Under the pieces are notes generated by a model that saw only the letters and a program-made list of their open reading frames with translations, did no database searches and was not told the origin of the DNA. Shown here one piece after another: positions 27,762 through 36,313 of a stretch of 64,000 bases of DNA. Each line of letters starts with the position of its first letter. Position 1 is the stretch's first letter. This DNA is from an uncultured Gemmatimonadota bacterium (GTDB taxonomy: Bacteria; Gemmatimonadota; Gemmatimonadetes; Gemmatimonadales; Gemmatimonadaceae), in the NCBI GenBank assembly GCA_902826615.1, contig CADEFN010000001.1, forward strand, positions 372,001-436,000, in the 5' to 3' direction. A program made the position numbers and the translations under genes.

Positions 27762-29930
27762 ATGACCAACAGCCTCCTTTCCGGCCTTCCGCGCCTCTCT
27801 CTCGGCGCGCTGCTCCTTTGCCCGTCGCTGGCCCTCGCCCAGTCGTCCACTGGCGACTCGACCACACTCAAAACCATCACGGTCACGGCCACCCGCCAAC
27901 CGACCGATCTTCAGAACGTCCCCGCTCCCGTTTCGGTGATCGAGGCTGGCGCGTTGCGTCGCCGGGCCCCTGGCGCGGTGGCCGAGATGTTTCGCGAGCT
28001 CGCGGGGGTCGATGTGGTCGGCGTGGGCGCCAATCAGCTGCGTCCCGCCATTCGCGGGCAGCGTGGGCAGCGCATCCTCCTGCTCCAGGACGGGCTCCGC
28101 ATCGGCAACTCACGCCGGCAGCAGGACTTTGGAGAGCTCCCGGCCCTGGTGGATGTCAGCAGCATCGAACGGGTCGAAGTGGTACGGGGGCCGTCGTCCG
28201 TGCTCTATGGCACCGATGCGATTGGTGGTGTGGTGAACCTGATCACGACGGCACCAGCCACTCGCACCAGCACGCCGGTTGTGAGCGGGCACGTGGGGTA
28301 TCGATATGGTGATGCCGGCTCCAGCAACCGCGGCGACGGGCAGGTGGCGGTGACCTCCGGTGGCTTTACCGCACGACTTGGCGGTTCGCTGCGTGATGTG
28401 GGCAACTACAAGGCCCCTGCAGGATCGTATGGCAAGGTAACGCTCACCAGCGATGCGCCGGTCATCGATGGCGGGGTTCGCGACCAGACACTCAACGGCT
28501 ATCTGGGCTGGCGCTCTGTCAGCGGTCACGGGATGTACCTAAAGGGCGAGCGATATGGTGCCGAGAATGCAGGCTTCGGTTTTGTAGAGCCTGCGCTGCT
28601 TGGCGGCAGCCAGACGCGCATCCAGATCCGCTATCCGGAGCAGCAGGTGGACCGCGTGACGGCCGGGTTCAACTCGGGGTTGCTCTCCTTTCCCATTGCC
28701 GACCGCGTCGACGTCTCGGTATACCGTCAAACAAATGGCCGCGACCTGGGACAGAACATCTTTGTGCCGTTTGGGCCGGGCACACCACCGGGGGCCGGGG
28801 TCGACATTCGCACCACCAATCGCACCGACGTCACCTCGATCGGGTTGCGTGCCGAGGCGACGCGTATGCTGAGCCGGGCAACGATCACCTATGGAGTGGA
28901 CTGGTTCCGCGATGACGCCGAGGGGCGTGACTCTTCACTCAGCACCGTGATTGGCTTTGGTCCCCCGCGGCCCACGGCCTCGCTGCGGACACAGGTGCCT
29001 AACGCTGAACTGTCGTCGGTAGGCATCTTTCTGCAGAACGATCTCCGGGTGCACGATCGCTTTTCGCTCATCGTGGGCGGGCGGTATCAGGGCACCAGCG
29101 CCGAGCCGCGGGCGACGGCTCGTCTGACCACCACACCACCAGCGGGCGCGAGCAACAACACCGGGGTGTACGCGGTCAACGGACTTTTCCGGGCGACCTC
29201 GCACCTCAACCTGGTGGGCACGGTGGGCCGCGGCTTCCGCGCCCCTAACCTGGTGGAGCGCTACTTCGATGGTCCCACGCCCGAGGGATCGGCGTATCAG
29301 AGTGCGACGCCGGACCTCAAGCCCGAGCAGAGCCTCAACGTCGATCTCGGGGCGCGCTGGCAGTCGCGCCGGGTGAATGCCGAAGTCTTCCTCTTTCAGA
29401 ATCGCATTGAAGACGGCATTCGTATTGCCGCGGCGGGCGATTCGGTGGGACGATTGCCCCGCTTTCGCAATGTGAACGTGACATCGCTGCGTGTGCGTGG
29501 CGCCGAGGTGGGGGTGAGCGGTGTGTTGCCGGCGGGCTTAACGGCGAGCGCCAACTGGTCGCGGCTCCTGACGAAGAATATCAGTGACCCGGCGCTGCCC
29601 GTGGGTGACGTCTTCGCCAGCAAGGTGAATGTGTCGTTAGGCTGGCGCGAAGCGCAGGGCCGTGTGTGGGGAGACTATGCGGTGCGCCACAACGGTCGTC
29701 AGTCGGAGATCGTGGCCGGCTCGAGTCCCGTTGGCGATGTGCTGCCGGCCTTCACGGTGCAGTCGGTGCGCGCCGGGGCGCGGCTCTGGACGCTCGGCGG
29801 CGTCACCCAGGAGGTTGGGGTGCAGGTCAACAATCTCACCAACGAGCTCTACGCCGAGGTGGCCAACGCGGGCTTCTTCCGTCCCGAGGCACGGCGCAAT
29901 GTGGTGGTGACGCTGGGGACGAGGTTCTAG
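27762..29930 (+). CDS. TonB-dependent outer-membrane receptor
   Basis: 722 aa. The signal peptide covers about residues 1-27 (LLLCPSLALAQ). The TonB box is probably KTITVTATR (about 37-45). The plug domain follows with IRGQRGQRILLLQDGLRIG (about 90) and VEVVRGPSSVLYGTDAIGGVVNLIT (about 133-157), both hallmarks of siderophore/cobalamin-type receptors. The rest is a beta-barrel ending in Phe (VTLGTRF). The start was placed at the ATG giving the clean signal peptide; a GTG lies 21 bases upstream. Ligand unknown; BtuB/FepA-like organisation suggests a metal complex or small cofactor. Confidence 0.9.
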   Translation: MTNSLLSGLPRLSLGALLLCPSLALAQSSTGDSTTLKTITVTATRQPTDLQNVPAPVSVIEAGALRRRAPGAVAEMFRELAGVDVVGVGANQLRPAIRGQRGQRILLLQDGLRIGNSRRQQDFGELPALVDVSSIERVEVVRGPSSVLYGTDAIGGVVNLITTAPATRTSTPVVSGHVGYRYGDAGSSNRGDGQVAVTSGGFTARLGGSLRDVGNYKAPAGSYGKVTLTSDAPVIDGGVRDQTLNGYLGWRSVSGHGMYLKGERYGAENAGFGFVEPALLGGSQTRIQIRYPEQQVDRVTAGFNSGLLSFPIADRVDVSVYRQTNGRDLGQNIFVPFGPGTPPGAGVDIRTTNRTDVTSIGLRAEATRMLSRATITYGVDWFRDDAEGRDSSLSTVIGFGPPRPTASLRTQVPNAELSSVGIFLQNDLRVHDRFSLIVGGRYQGTSAEPRATARLTTTPPAGASNNTGVYAVNGLFRATSHLNLVGTVGRGFRAPNLVERYFDGPTPEGSAYQSATPDLKPEQSLNVDLGARWQSRRVNAEVFLFQNRIEDGIRIAAAGDSVGRLPRFRNVNVTSLRVRGAEVGVSGVLPAGLTASANWSRLLTKNISDPALPVGDVFASKVNVSLGWREAQGRVWGDYAVRHNGRQSEIVAGSSPVGDVLPAFTVQSVRAGARLWTLGGVTQEVGVQVNNLTNELYAEVANAGFFRPEARRNVVVTLGTRF

Positions 29931-29984
29931 TAGAAACACATCTCCTTCTGAGAATTGTCGCCGAGGTCCGCACGGTGGACGCGA

Positions 29985-30491
29985 TCATCTGATGGAACCA
30001 CCGAATGCCATGTACGCAATCTTCCACTCTCCAGTCGGACCGCGTCGCAGCACCCAGACATAGCGTCCAACACGTTTCCCAGAGCTAGGTCCGGAGTCTG
30101 GACCGTACTCACCGACTTCGAACCCCCAGTCACCGTGTACGCTCGTCTCGGCAGGATACTGCACCCACGGGTTGATTCCCGTCACCTGTGAGAAAATGGA
30201 GTTCTGCCATTCGGCCACGAACGCGTCCCTGCCCACGATCGTGGCGCGTTGGCCGTCCGGTGGTTTGAGGCCATTCCGACCCAGAACAAAATGTTCGGCA
30301 ATGGTCGTACCGAGCAATGTGGAGTCTCCCTGCCGCATCGCGCGCACAAAGCGCAAGCGAACGTCGCCGATCTTGCGCACGGCGACGGCCGTCGAATCTG
30401 ATGATGTCGTCGAGTCGCGTTGCGCGAGGACATCAACTGGCATCAGAAGAGCAATGACAATGAGGGAGAGGGTGCTGAAACATCGGCGCAT
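29985..30491 (-). CDS. Secreted SnoaL/DUF4440-like (NTF2-fold) protein
   Basis: 168 aa with a signal peptide (residues 1-23, ending PVDVLAQ). The mature part has an NTF2-like cone layout: a first helix RLRFVRAMRQGDSTLLG, a TIAEHFVLG strand, GRDAFVAEWQNSIF, and a final strand pair GRYVWVLRRGPTGEWKIAYMAF (residues about 140-161) characteristic of DUF4440. Such proteins are often small enzymes or binding proteins of unknown ligand. It is divergent from the CadC-like regulator gene, which may control it; that is inference. Confidence 0.75.
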   Translation of the reverse strand: MRRCFSTLSLIVIALLMPVDVLAQRDSTTSSDSTAVAVRKIGDVRLRFVRAMRQGDSTLLGTTIAEHFVLGRNGLKPPDGQRATIVGRDAFVAEWQNSIFSQVTGINPWVQYPAETSVHGDWGFEVGEYGPDSGPSSGKRVGRYVWVLRRGPTGEWKIAYMAFGGSIR

Positions 30492-30634
30492 TTGAATCCT
30501 CCGGGTGGCGTCGCGTACACTGATTGTCGAGTCTGTGCAGTTGGGCTATACTCAAGATCGTGTCGGCAAGCGCAACGAGTTCTCTCTGAGGCGACGCTGA
30601 GTTGTTAGCATTTGTGCCGTTGAACGCTGAAGAA

Positions 30635-31474
30635 ATGCCGCTAGGCCCCAGCGAGTGCTCGGACGAGCAGCGACTGGTGGCGTCGTTCAACGGCTTTGAG
30701 CTTGACCTTACATCGTACGAGCTGCGTCGGCTCGGTAGCGTGATTCCGCTCCAGCGCCAGCCGGCGGCACTACTTGCCCTGCTGCTCAGGCGCCAAGGGG
30801 AGTACGTGACACGACACGAGATTCGACGGTATCTCTGGAAAGACAACGCAGTAGACGCGGATGCGGGGATCAACTACGCCATTTGTCAGATCCGCCGAGT
30901 GTGTGAACCGGCAACGCCCTCATGTCTTGAGACGCGACGAGGCTTTGGGTATCGATGGGTCGGGACTGTCAACGTGATGGATCGCAACGGTCACGAGCGA
31001 ATGGAGAGATCTCTCGCAACGCCGCTATGGCGGAAGGCGGTACGTTGTGCCCGAGCGGCGGCCATTGCTTCCACGATTCTGCTATTCGCTGGAACACCCC
31101 GAGAAGCCGCACATCCGATTGCGACCACCATCGCGTTCGCAGAGTTTGAGAACCTCACGGACAACGTGTGGTGCAGTGCCGTCGCACGGGCGGTGGAAAA
31201 GAGCGTCGGCTCAGCGGCGCGCAAGGTCGATCCACATCTCGGTGTCGTACACCGCACGGTGAGTCCCACTCGAACAGCGAGCTCAACGCCGGCGCCGGCA
31301 TACCTCGTTACAGGTTCCGTATGGTCCCAGGAGAGCGGGCATCAGGTGACCTTACGCGCGGTGCGACTACGAGACGGCGCAGTCGTCTGGACTCACTCAA
31401 CGGACTCCCGGACGGCAATGCAGCAGCCACTGCAAATTGCCTCTCGTCTCGTCAAGGCACTGCGATCCGGGTAA
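30635..31474 (+). CDS. CadC-like membrane-anchored transcriptional regulator
   Basis: 279 aa. An OmpR/PhoB-type winged helix fills about residues 12-110: FNGFELDLTSYELRR, a recognition region with QGEYVTRHEIRRYLW, and the wing RRGFGYRWVG. A single hydrophobic helix follows (about 142-158), then a periplasmic part of about 120 residues with a TolB-like pattern (FAEFENLTDN, PAYLVTGSVWSQ, LRDGAVVW). This is the CadC/ToxR layout: DNA-binding inside, sensor outside, no phosphorylation. In-frame TTG and GTG codons lie upstream; the ATG after GAAGAA was chosen. The most likely target is its own divergent intergenic region. Confidence 0.8.
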   Translation: MPLGPSECSDEQRLVASFNGFELDLTSYELRRLGSVIPLQRQPAALLALLLRRQGEYVTRHEIRRYLWKDNAVDADAGINYAICQIRRVCEPATPSCLETRRGFGYRWVGTVNVMDRNGHERMERSLATPLWRKAVRCARAAAIASTILLFAGTPREAAHPIATTIAFAEFENLTDNVWCSAVARAVEKSVGSAARKVDPHLGVVHRTVSPTRTASSTPAPAYLVTGSVWSQESGHQVTLRAVRLRDGAVVWTHSTDSRTAMQQPLQIASRLVKALRSG

Positions 31475-31890
31475 CCCGTACGTTCTTCCCGGTGCAGGGC
31501 TTATCGCGGCGCGCCGACGAATGATTGTTTGGGCCGCCGTACACCTCTGGCTGATGCCTGGTGATGTAATGCGCAGCGTTAGGCATGAGCACAGTCAACC
31601 CGTGGAAGAGATGCAGCGCCGCTGAAATTTCCATCGGGCGGCTTTGGGGTAACCCGGTTCCACAGAGACCAGCAACATAGGCACTTCGACTTGTGCTTCA
31701 GCGACTGTCGAGTACGCCTGGCTCAGCGGTCGGCCTGCGGCTTCCTTGATCGGGAACGGGTGTGATACCGGGAAGGCAGTTGAGATGCGCCGATCATGCA
31801 CCTCGCGGCCGCCGCGACCACCCCGCATCTTCTCGCCGCCGTCCGTGCGAAGTAATTGCACGGGCGGCGGTGTCTTTTTCCGGAGCCCCA
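31475..31890 (+). promoter_or_regulatory. 416-base gap with structured leader of the M55 peptidase gene
   Basis: No convincing gene lies here. It holds one intergenic CGTTAGGC copy (core 31578-31584), an inverted repeat TCGCGGC-C-GCCGCGA (31803-31817) and a terminator-like hairpin (31834-31879) ending 2 bases before the ribosome-binding site of the next gene. The arrangement resembles an attenuator leader. A GGGCGGC at about 31635 could pair with the left arm of the terminator as an anti-terminator, which is speculative. Confidence 0.4.
31834..31879 (+). terminator. Terminator hairpin directly upstream of the M55 peptidase start
   Basis: A 15-bp stem (31834-31848 with 31858-31872, two G-T pairs) with a 9-base loop is followed by TCTTTTT. 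The CGGAG ribosome-binding site begins at 31881 and the ATG at 31891. It either ends transcripts from upstream or acts as an attenuator of the peptidase gene. Confidence 0.75.
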
Positions 31891-33024
31891 ATGCGCACAT
31901 CGGCCTTCGCGTTTGTCGTCACCCTCTTCGCCTGCTCCGCCCCCGGCGCTTCAAACGAAACGAGCGCCCCGGCATGGACCGCAGAAAATGGCGTGACCAT
32001 CGGCACTCCGCGTGCGCGAAATGGCGACACGTTGCGAGTGCTGGTCTATCATGACATGGAGGGACTCGCCGGTCAGGACGACTACCGCACCTTCAACTAC
32101 TCCCACCCCGAGTTCTACGCAAAGGGCCGCCAGTATCTCGTGGCCGACGTGAACGCCGTGGTGGATGGGCTCTTTGCTGGTGGCGCCACAAGTGTGGACA
32201 TCGTCGACGGGCACGGGAGCGGCAATCCGGCGCCCGATCTGGATCCGGCCCTGCTCGATCCCCGCGCGAAGCAGCTCACACGCGACTCGTCTTTTCGGCA
32301 GTACACCGACATCGTGACTGCGAACACCTACGACGCGATCGCCGCGGTTGGCATGCACGCCAAAACCGGCAGCAAAGGCTTTGCCTCGCACACGGTGACA
32401 CTCGGCATGGATCTCTGGATGAATGGCCGCTCGATCACCGAAAGCGAAATGGTGGCCTACTCCTGGGGACGTGTTGGTGTGCCGATGGTCTTTGTGTCAG
32501 GCGATGACAAACTGGCCGCAGATCTGCAGACCATGCCGTGGGTACGTTTTGTGGTCACCAAACATGCGACCAGTGCCAGCACCGTGACCCTGCGCAACGT
32601 GGACAGCGTGCATGCTGAAATGAAAGCGCAGGCGGCCGAAGCCATGCGCAAGATTGCCGACGCAAAAACAATCACGGTCAAGGAACCCGTGCAGGCCGCG
32701 CTGCGGGTGGTGTTGCCGGCGAGTTTGCGTCCACTCCGCGGAGTCCCCGGTGTCACGCTGTCGCCGGAAGGTGATCGCGTGGACTTCACCGCGAAGGACT
32801 TTCAGGAGGCGTACGACGGACTCAACTCGCTCATCGGGGTTGCGCGGCTGGCCTATCCGGCAACCCAGAACGAAGTGATTCGGGCGCGTCCCGACAGCAC
32901 CCTCATCGCCCGCCTGCAGCGCGAGCGTTTGATGGAGCGCTGGTTCGATGTCGAGTCGGGGCGATGGACGCCTCCCGTGCCCGCAGCTCCGGTTGCAGGG
33001 CGCAAGTACTACGGAGCGCAGTAG
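31891..33024 (+). CDS. M55 family D-aminopeptidase (DppA-like), lipoprotein
   Basis: 377 aa, lipid-anchored (lipobox TLFAC, about residue 11-15). Peptidase family M55 removes D-amino acids from peptides with a dinuclear zinc site. The first ligands are in HDMEGLAG (about 54), DGHGSGN (about 107) supplies another His, and VGMHAKTGSKGFASHTV (about 153) further His residues. A C-terminal region of about 100 residues ends RKYYGAQ. The CGGAG ribosome-binding site 6 bases upstream and the lipoprotein signal decided the start. Likely role: recycling of D-Ala-containing peptidoglycan peptides in the periplasm. A terminator-like hairpin abuts its ribosome-binding site. Confidence 0.85.
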   Translation: MRTSAFAFVVTLFACSAPGASNETSAPAWTAENGVTIGTPRARNGDTLRVLVYHDMEGLAGQDDYRTFNYSHPEFYAKGRQYLVADVNAVVDGLFAGGATSVDIVDGHGSGNPAPDLDPALLDPRAKQLTRDSSFRQYTDIVTANTYDAIAAVGMHAKTGSKGFASHTVTLGMDLWMNGRSITESEMVAYSWGRVGVPMVFVSGDDKLAADLQTMPWVRFVVTKHATSASTVTLRNVDSVHAEMKAQAAEAMRKIADAKTITVKEPVQAALRVVLPASLRPLRGVPGVTLSPEGDRVDFTAKDFQEAYDGLNSLIGVARLAYPATQNEVIRARPDSTLIARLQRERLMERWFDVESGRWTPPVPAAPVAGRKYYGAQ

Positions 33025-33124
33025 TCAGTTAGCGGCAGGACGGTGAGCGGGGTCACGGATCAGGGTGCTTTGTCAGTCGCCGTCCTACATGCAACGCTCA
33101 TTCGTCCCACACGCATGCGCCACA

Positions 33125-33148
33125 CCTGCCGATAGAAGGGTCGGCAGG
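33125..33148. other. Perfect inverted repeat between M55 and lipoprotein genes
   Basis: CCTGCCGA and TCGGCAGG pair perfectly (8 bp) around an 8-base loop, 100 bases after the M55 stop and 78 bases before the next start. It lacks a T-run. It could be a weak terminator or a regulator-binding site. Confidence 0.4.
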
Positions 33149-33225
33149 CCCGGCGTATCCTCCCCGCCGTCCAGAGAAAGCATCGCATGCCCGCGGCGCT
33201 ACGGACGAACACGAGTGGAGACTTT

Positions 33226-34014
33226 ATGCGCATCACGAAATTCCTTCATCAAACAGCCGCGATGGCCTGTCTTGGCATCGCCGCCGCCTGTGGCGACGAC
33301 TACGACGATTCCGTGGCTCCAGCCCCAGCCCCAGCACCGGCCTTTACCGTTCTCGAAGCGAGCGGGGCCATTACGGCCAAGGTCGCCGAGTTCCGCACCC
33401 TGATCGGGGACCCGCGTAACGGCGGCACCGTTGGTCCGTCGCTGGCCGGCCGGCGCGAAATCGGATGGGACGGCGTGCCCGCCGATCTCAACAATGGTGA
33501 CAACCGGTTCCCGGCGGCGTTTTTCAACAGCAATGTGCGCCTGGGTGTGGTGATGACCACGTTAGGCACGGGCTTTCGCAACGACAGTTCGCTCTTTGCG
33601 GATCTCAACCCCACCTACGCCACACAGTTCGCGACCTTCAGCCCCAACAAGGTTTTTGCGCCAACCAGCAGTCACGTCTTTGATGTGCACTTCCAGCTGG
33701 CGGGTCAGCCAACACCGGGGCTGGTGACTGGCTTCGGGGCGGTCTTCTCTGACGTTGACCTGGCCAATACCACCACCATGGAGTTCTTCGGGCGCGATGG
33801 GAGTTCGCTTGGCAAGGCGGTGGTCCCCATTCGCAGTGACGCCGCCGGACTTTCGTTTGTGGGCGTGAAGTTCGCCAGCGCCCTGGTGGCACGTGTTCGC
33901 ATGACCCTTGGAACCGGCACCCTCGGAGCCGGTGTCAACGACGTCTCCAATGGTGGTGTCCGCGACCTGGTCGTCCTGGACGACTTCATCTACGGCGAGC
34001 CGCAGCCGCAGTAA
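33226..34014 (+). CDS. Lipoprotein of unknown function
   Basis: 262 aa. The lipobox is GIAAAC (about residue 21), followed by an acidic stretch (GDDYDD) and an APAPAPAP linker. The main part is beta-rich and reads like an extracellular sandwich domain: EFRTLIGDPRNGGTVGP, GRREIGWDGVPAD, SSHVFDVHFQL, GFGAVFSDVDLANTTTMEFFGRDG, FVGVKFASALVARVRMTLG, then VLDDFIYGEP. I recognise no named family with certainty, although the final strands resemble secreted proteins of PEP-CTERM type. The ATG has a TGGAG ribosome-binding site 5-6 bases upstream. A PAS kinase gene follows. Confidence 0.7.
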   Translation: MRITKFLHQTAAMACLGIAAACGDDYDDSVAPAPAPAPAFTVLEASGAITAKVAEFRTLIGDPRNGGTVGPSLAGRREIGWDGVPADLNNGDNRFPAAFFNSNVRLGVVMTTLGTGFRNDSSLFADLNPTYATQFATFSPNKVFAPTSSHVFDVHFQLAGQPTPGLVTGFGAVFSDVDLANTTTMEFFGRDGSSLGKAVVPIRSDAAGLSFVGVKFASALVARVRMTLGTGTLGAGVNDVSNGGVRDLVVLDDFIYGEPQPQ

Positions 34015-34169
34015 CACTCGTCTCGCAAGGCAGGGGGTGGTGGTGTGGGGTGGTGGTGGTGCGTACGGTTCCGTTCGCCGTGCGCACCACCACGGGTATC
34101 TGGAGGTTGCAACTCCATGTCGCAGCGTGCAGGCTCAACACCGTTCACAACCGTCGTCGCCCATTCAGC

Positions 34170-35684
34170 ATGCCCTCTGTTCCTGGTGGTGCGGTTCCAC
34201 AGCTCAGCGAGCCCGAACTGCTCGAGCTCTTTTTCAGCCAGTCCCTGACCGGGGCGTTCTTCATGATGCTGGACGAGCCCGTACGATGGGACGACTCGGT
34301 CGACAAACATCGCGTACTGGACTACGTCTTCACCCATCAGCGGATCACCCGGGTAAACGACGCGATGCTGGCGCACTATGGCACCACGCGTGAAGGATTG
34401 ATTGGCCGCACGCCCGAGGAGTTCTACGCGCACGACATTCCGCAGGGACGCGAAGTGTGGCGTCGCTTCTTCGATACGGGGAGGCTGTCCACCGAAACCG
34501 AGGAACGCCGCGTCGATGGAACTCCCGTTCGGATCGAAGGAGAGTACATCTGTCTGTATACCAGCGACGGCAGTATCGCCGGCCATTTCGGTGTTCAGCG
34601 GGACGTCACCGAGCGGTATCGTGCGGAACAGGCCCTGCGCGAATCGGAGGCACTCTTCTCTGCTGCATTCCGCTTGTCACCGTTCCGGCTGACGCTCAAC
34701 CGGCTGGACGATGGCCGCTTCATCGAAGTCAATGACACCTTTCTCAATGATTTGCGTCGCACGCGCGACGAGGTGATCGGCAAGACCTCTGTGGAGCTGG
34801 GCCTCTGGGCCGACCCCGGAATGCGTGAGCAGTACATCCAGCGACTGCGTCGCGAGGGCACCATCACCGAACTCGAATTCGGCGGGTACCTGCGTGATGG
34901 CCGGCGCGAGATCACGCAGATTTCGTCCACGATTATCGACGTCGGTGGCGTGCCCTGTGTCCTCACCCACGCCCACGACGTCACCGATCGTCGGCTGGCC
35001 GAGCAGGAGCTCGAGTACTCACATCAGCAGCTGCGTGCACTGGCCTCGCGGTTACAGCGCACACGCGAAGAGGAGCGCCGTACCATCGCACGCGAAATTC
35101 ACGATGAACTGGGACAGGCCCTGACGGGGATCAAACTGCAGATGGCCTGGGTGCAGGCCCATCTCAAACGTCCCGACCACGGAGTACGAGACCGTCTCAT
35201 GACGGCCATGCAACGCATCGACGGCACGATAGACTCGGTGCGCCGGATTGCCACTCAGCTGCGTCCGGCGCTGCTCGACGACCTGGGTCTTGTGGCAGCG
35301 CTGGAATGGGTGGCCCAGGACTTCGGGCGCACCGTCGGGATTCACACAACCATCCAGTTGCCGCCGGATGATCCACCGGTGGACGCCGATCGCGCGACCG
35401 CCGTGTTTCGCATTGTGCAGGAATCGCTCACCAACGTCGCGCGACACGCGGCGGCGACGCAGGTGCATGTGAGCCTGCGCGAGGAAGGCGAAATGTTGCA
35501 CGTGGCGGTCCGTGACAACGGACGCGGAATGGCGCCCGGACAACTGACCCATAGCGGGTCCCTCGGTCTACTCGGCTTGCGCGAGCGTGCCATGTCGGTG
35601 GGAGGGGTGGTGGAGATCCGCGACGCGGAGGGCGGCGGCACCGAGGTGCAACTCACCTTGCCAGTGACCGGAGTGTTGTCATGA
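34170..35684 (+). CDS. PAS-domain sensor histidine kinase (HisKA_3), soluble
   Basis: 504 aa with no membrane segment, so it senses an intracellular signal. Two PAS domains: the first about residues 15-155 (with the VNDAMLAHYGTTREGLIGRTPEEF motif), the second about 165-285 (IEVNDTFLNDLRRTRDEVIGKT). HisKA_3 has the phospho-accepting His in REIHDELGQALTG (about 310), and the HATPase domain has the N box (ESLTNVARHAAATQ, about 420) and DNGRGMAP (about 449). The ATG at 34170 was chosen; the open frame upstream is GT-rich and looks non-coding. It overlaps the regulator gene by 4 bases. Cofactor (flavin, haem or none) cannot be told by eye. Confidence 0.88.
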   Translation: MPSVPGGAVPQLSEPELLELFFSQSLTGAFFMMLDEPVRWDDSVDKHRVLDYVFTHQRITRVNDAMLAHYGTTREGLIGRTPEEFYAHDIPQGREVWRRFFDTGRLSTETEERRVDGTPVRIEGEYICLYTSDGSIAGHFGVQRDVTERYRAEQALRESEALFSAAFRLSPFRLTLNRLDDGRFIEVNDTFLNDLRRTRDEVIGKTSVELGLWADPGMREQYIQRLRREGTITELEFGGYLRDGRREITQISSTIIDVGGVPCVLTHAHDVTDRRLAEQELEYSHQQLRALASRLQRTREEERRTIAREIHDELGQALTGIKLQMAWVQAHLKRPDHGVRDRLMTAMQRIDGTIDSVRRIATQLRPALLDDLGLVAALEWVAQDFGRTVGIHTTIQLPPDDPPVDADRATAVFRIVQESLTNVARHAAATQVHVSLREEGEMLHVAVRDNGRGMAPGQLTHSGSLGLLGLRERAMSVGGVVEIRDAEGGGTEVQLTLPVTGVLS

Positions 35685-36313
35685 TCCGGCTCCTCGTCGC
35701 TGACGATCACCCGGTAGTGCGAGCGGGGCTGCAGGGCATCCTCGCGCAGGTGAGTGATATGCGTGTGGTGGGTCAGGCCAGCAACGCCGATGAGTTGCTG
35801 ACGGGGCTTCGTTCGCTGCCAGTGGATGTGCTGCTGATGGATGTCTCCATGCCGGGCCCGGGCTTTGTGCCGCTGCTGCGACAGGTGCGCGCCGACTACC
35901 CGAGTGTGGCCATCCTCGTACTGAGTGTGCATCCCGAGGATCAATACGCAACGCGAGCACTGCGTGGCGGTGCACGCGGGTACCTCACCAAGGATCACTC
36001 GCCTGACGAGTTGGTGTCGGCGGTTCGCAAAGTGCATCGCGGGGGTCGCTACATCAGCGCATCACTGGCCGAGCGGCTCGCGGCCGAGTTGTCACCGGAT
36101 GGCGCAGGAACGCCCCATGAGCAGCTGAGTGATCGCGAGTTCGACGTGCTCTGTCTCCTGGGGTCGGGGCGCACGGTGACCGAAGTTGCTCGCGAGCTGG
36201 TGCTGAGCGTCAAAACCGTGAGTACCTATCGCAAACGTGTGCTGGACAAGATGGCCATGGTGAGCAATGCCGATCTGGTGCGTTACGTCGCGGCGCAGGG
36301 GTTGATGCGTTAG
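35681..36313 (+). CDS. LuxR/NarL-family response regulator
   Basis: 210 aa. Receiver domain with acidic pair ADDH (about 7-10), phospho-Asp of LLMDVSMPG (about 54) and Lys of YLTKDHSP (about 106); LuxR-type helix-turn-helix at about 147-205 (LSDREFDVLCLLGSGRTVTEVAREL). Partner of the PAS kinase encoded immediately upstream with an ATGA overlap. Its TAG stop sits in a CGTTAGGC octamer and overlaps the TAA stop of the convergent GNAT gene, so the two genes share 4 bases. Targets unknown. Confidence 0.92.
   Translation: MIRLLVADDHPVVRAGLQGILAQVSDMRVVGQASNADELLTGLRSLPVDVLLMDVSMPGPGFVPLLRQVRADYPSVAILVLSVHPEDQYATRALRGGARGYLTKDHSPDELVSAVRKVHRGGRYISASLAERLAAELSPDGAGTPHEQLSDREFDVLCLLGSGRTVTEVARELVLSVKTVSTYRKRVLDKMAMVSNADLVRYVAAQGLMR

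Noticed and set aside
29985-31474. Possible horizontally acquired island around the SnoaL and CadC-like genes.
   Set aside because: By-eye base composition of sampled lines (about 57-58% GC) overlaps that of undoubted core genes in the window, and no mobility gene or flanking repeat is present.
31595-31900. Minus-strand frame of 101 codons in the M55 leader, with a segment (VEVPMLLVSVEPGYPKAA) faintly like a TonB C-terminus.
   Set aside because: Too short, no signal or helix, and it overlaps the leader hairpin. The resemblance is only a few residues, so I do not call it a pseudogene.
34032-34062. G-rich stretch (GGGGGTGG...TGTGGGGTGG) before the PAS kinase gene, considered as a G-quadruplex.
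   Set aside because: Runs of mostly GGT codon-like repeats with only two clear G4 runs; not convincing without folding data.
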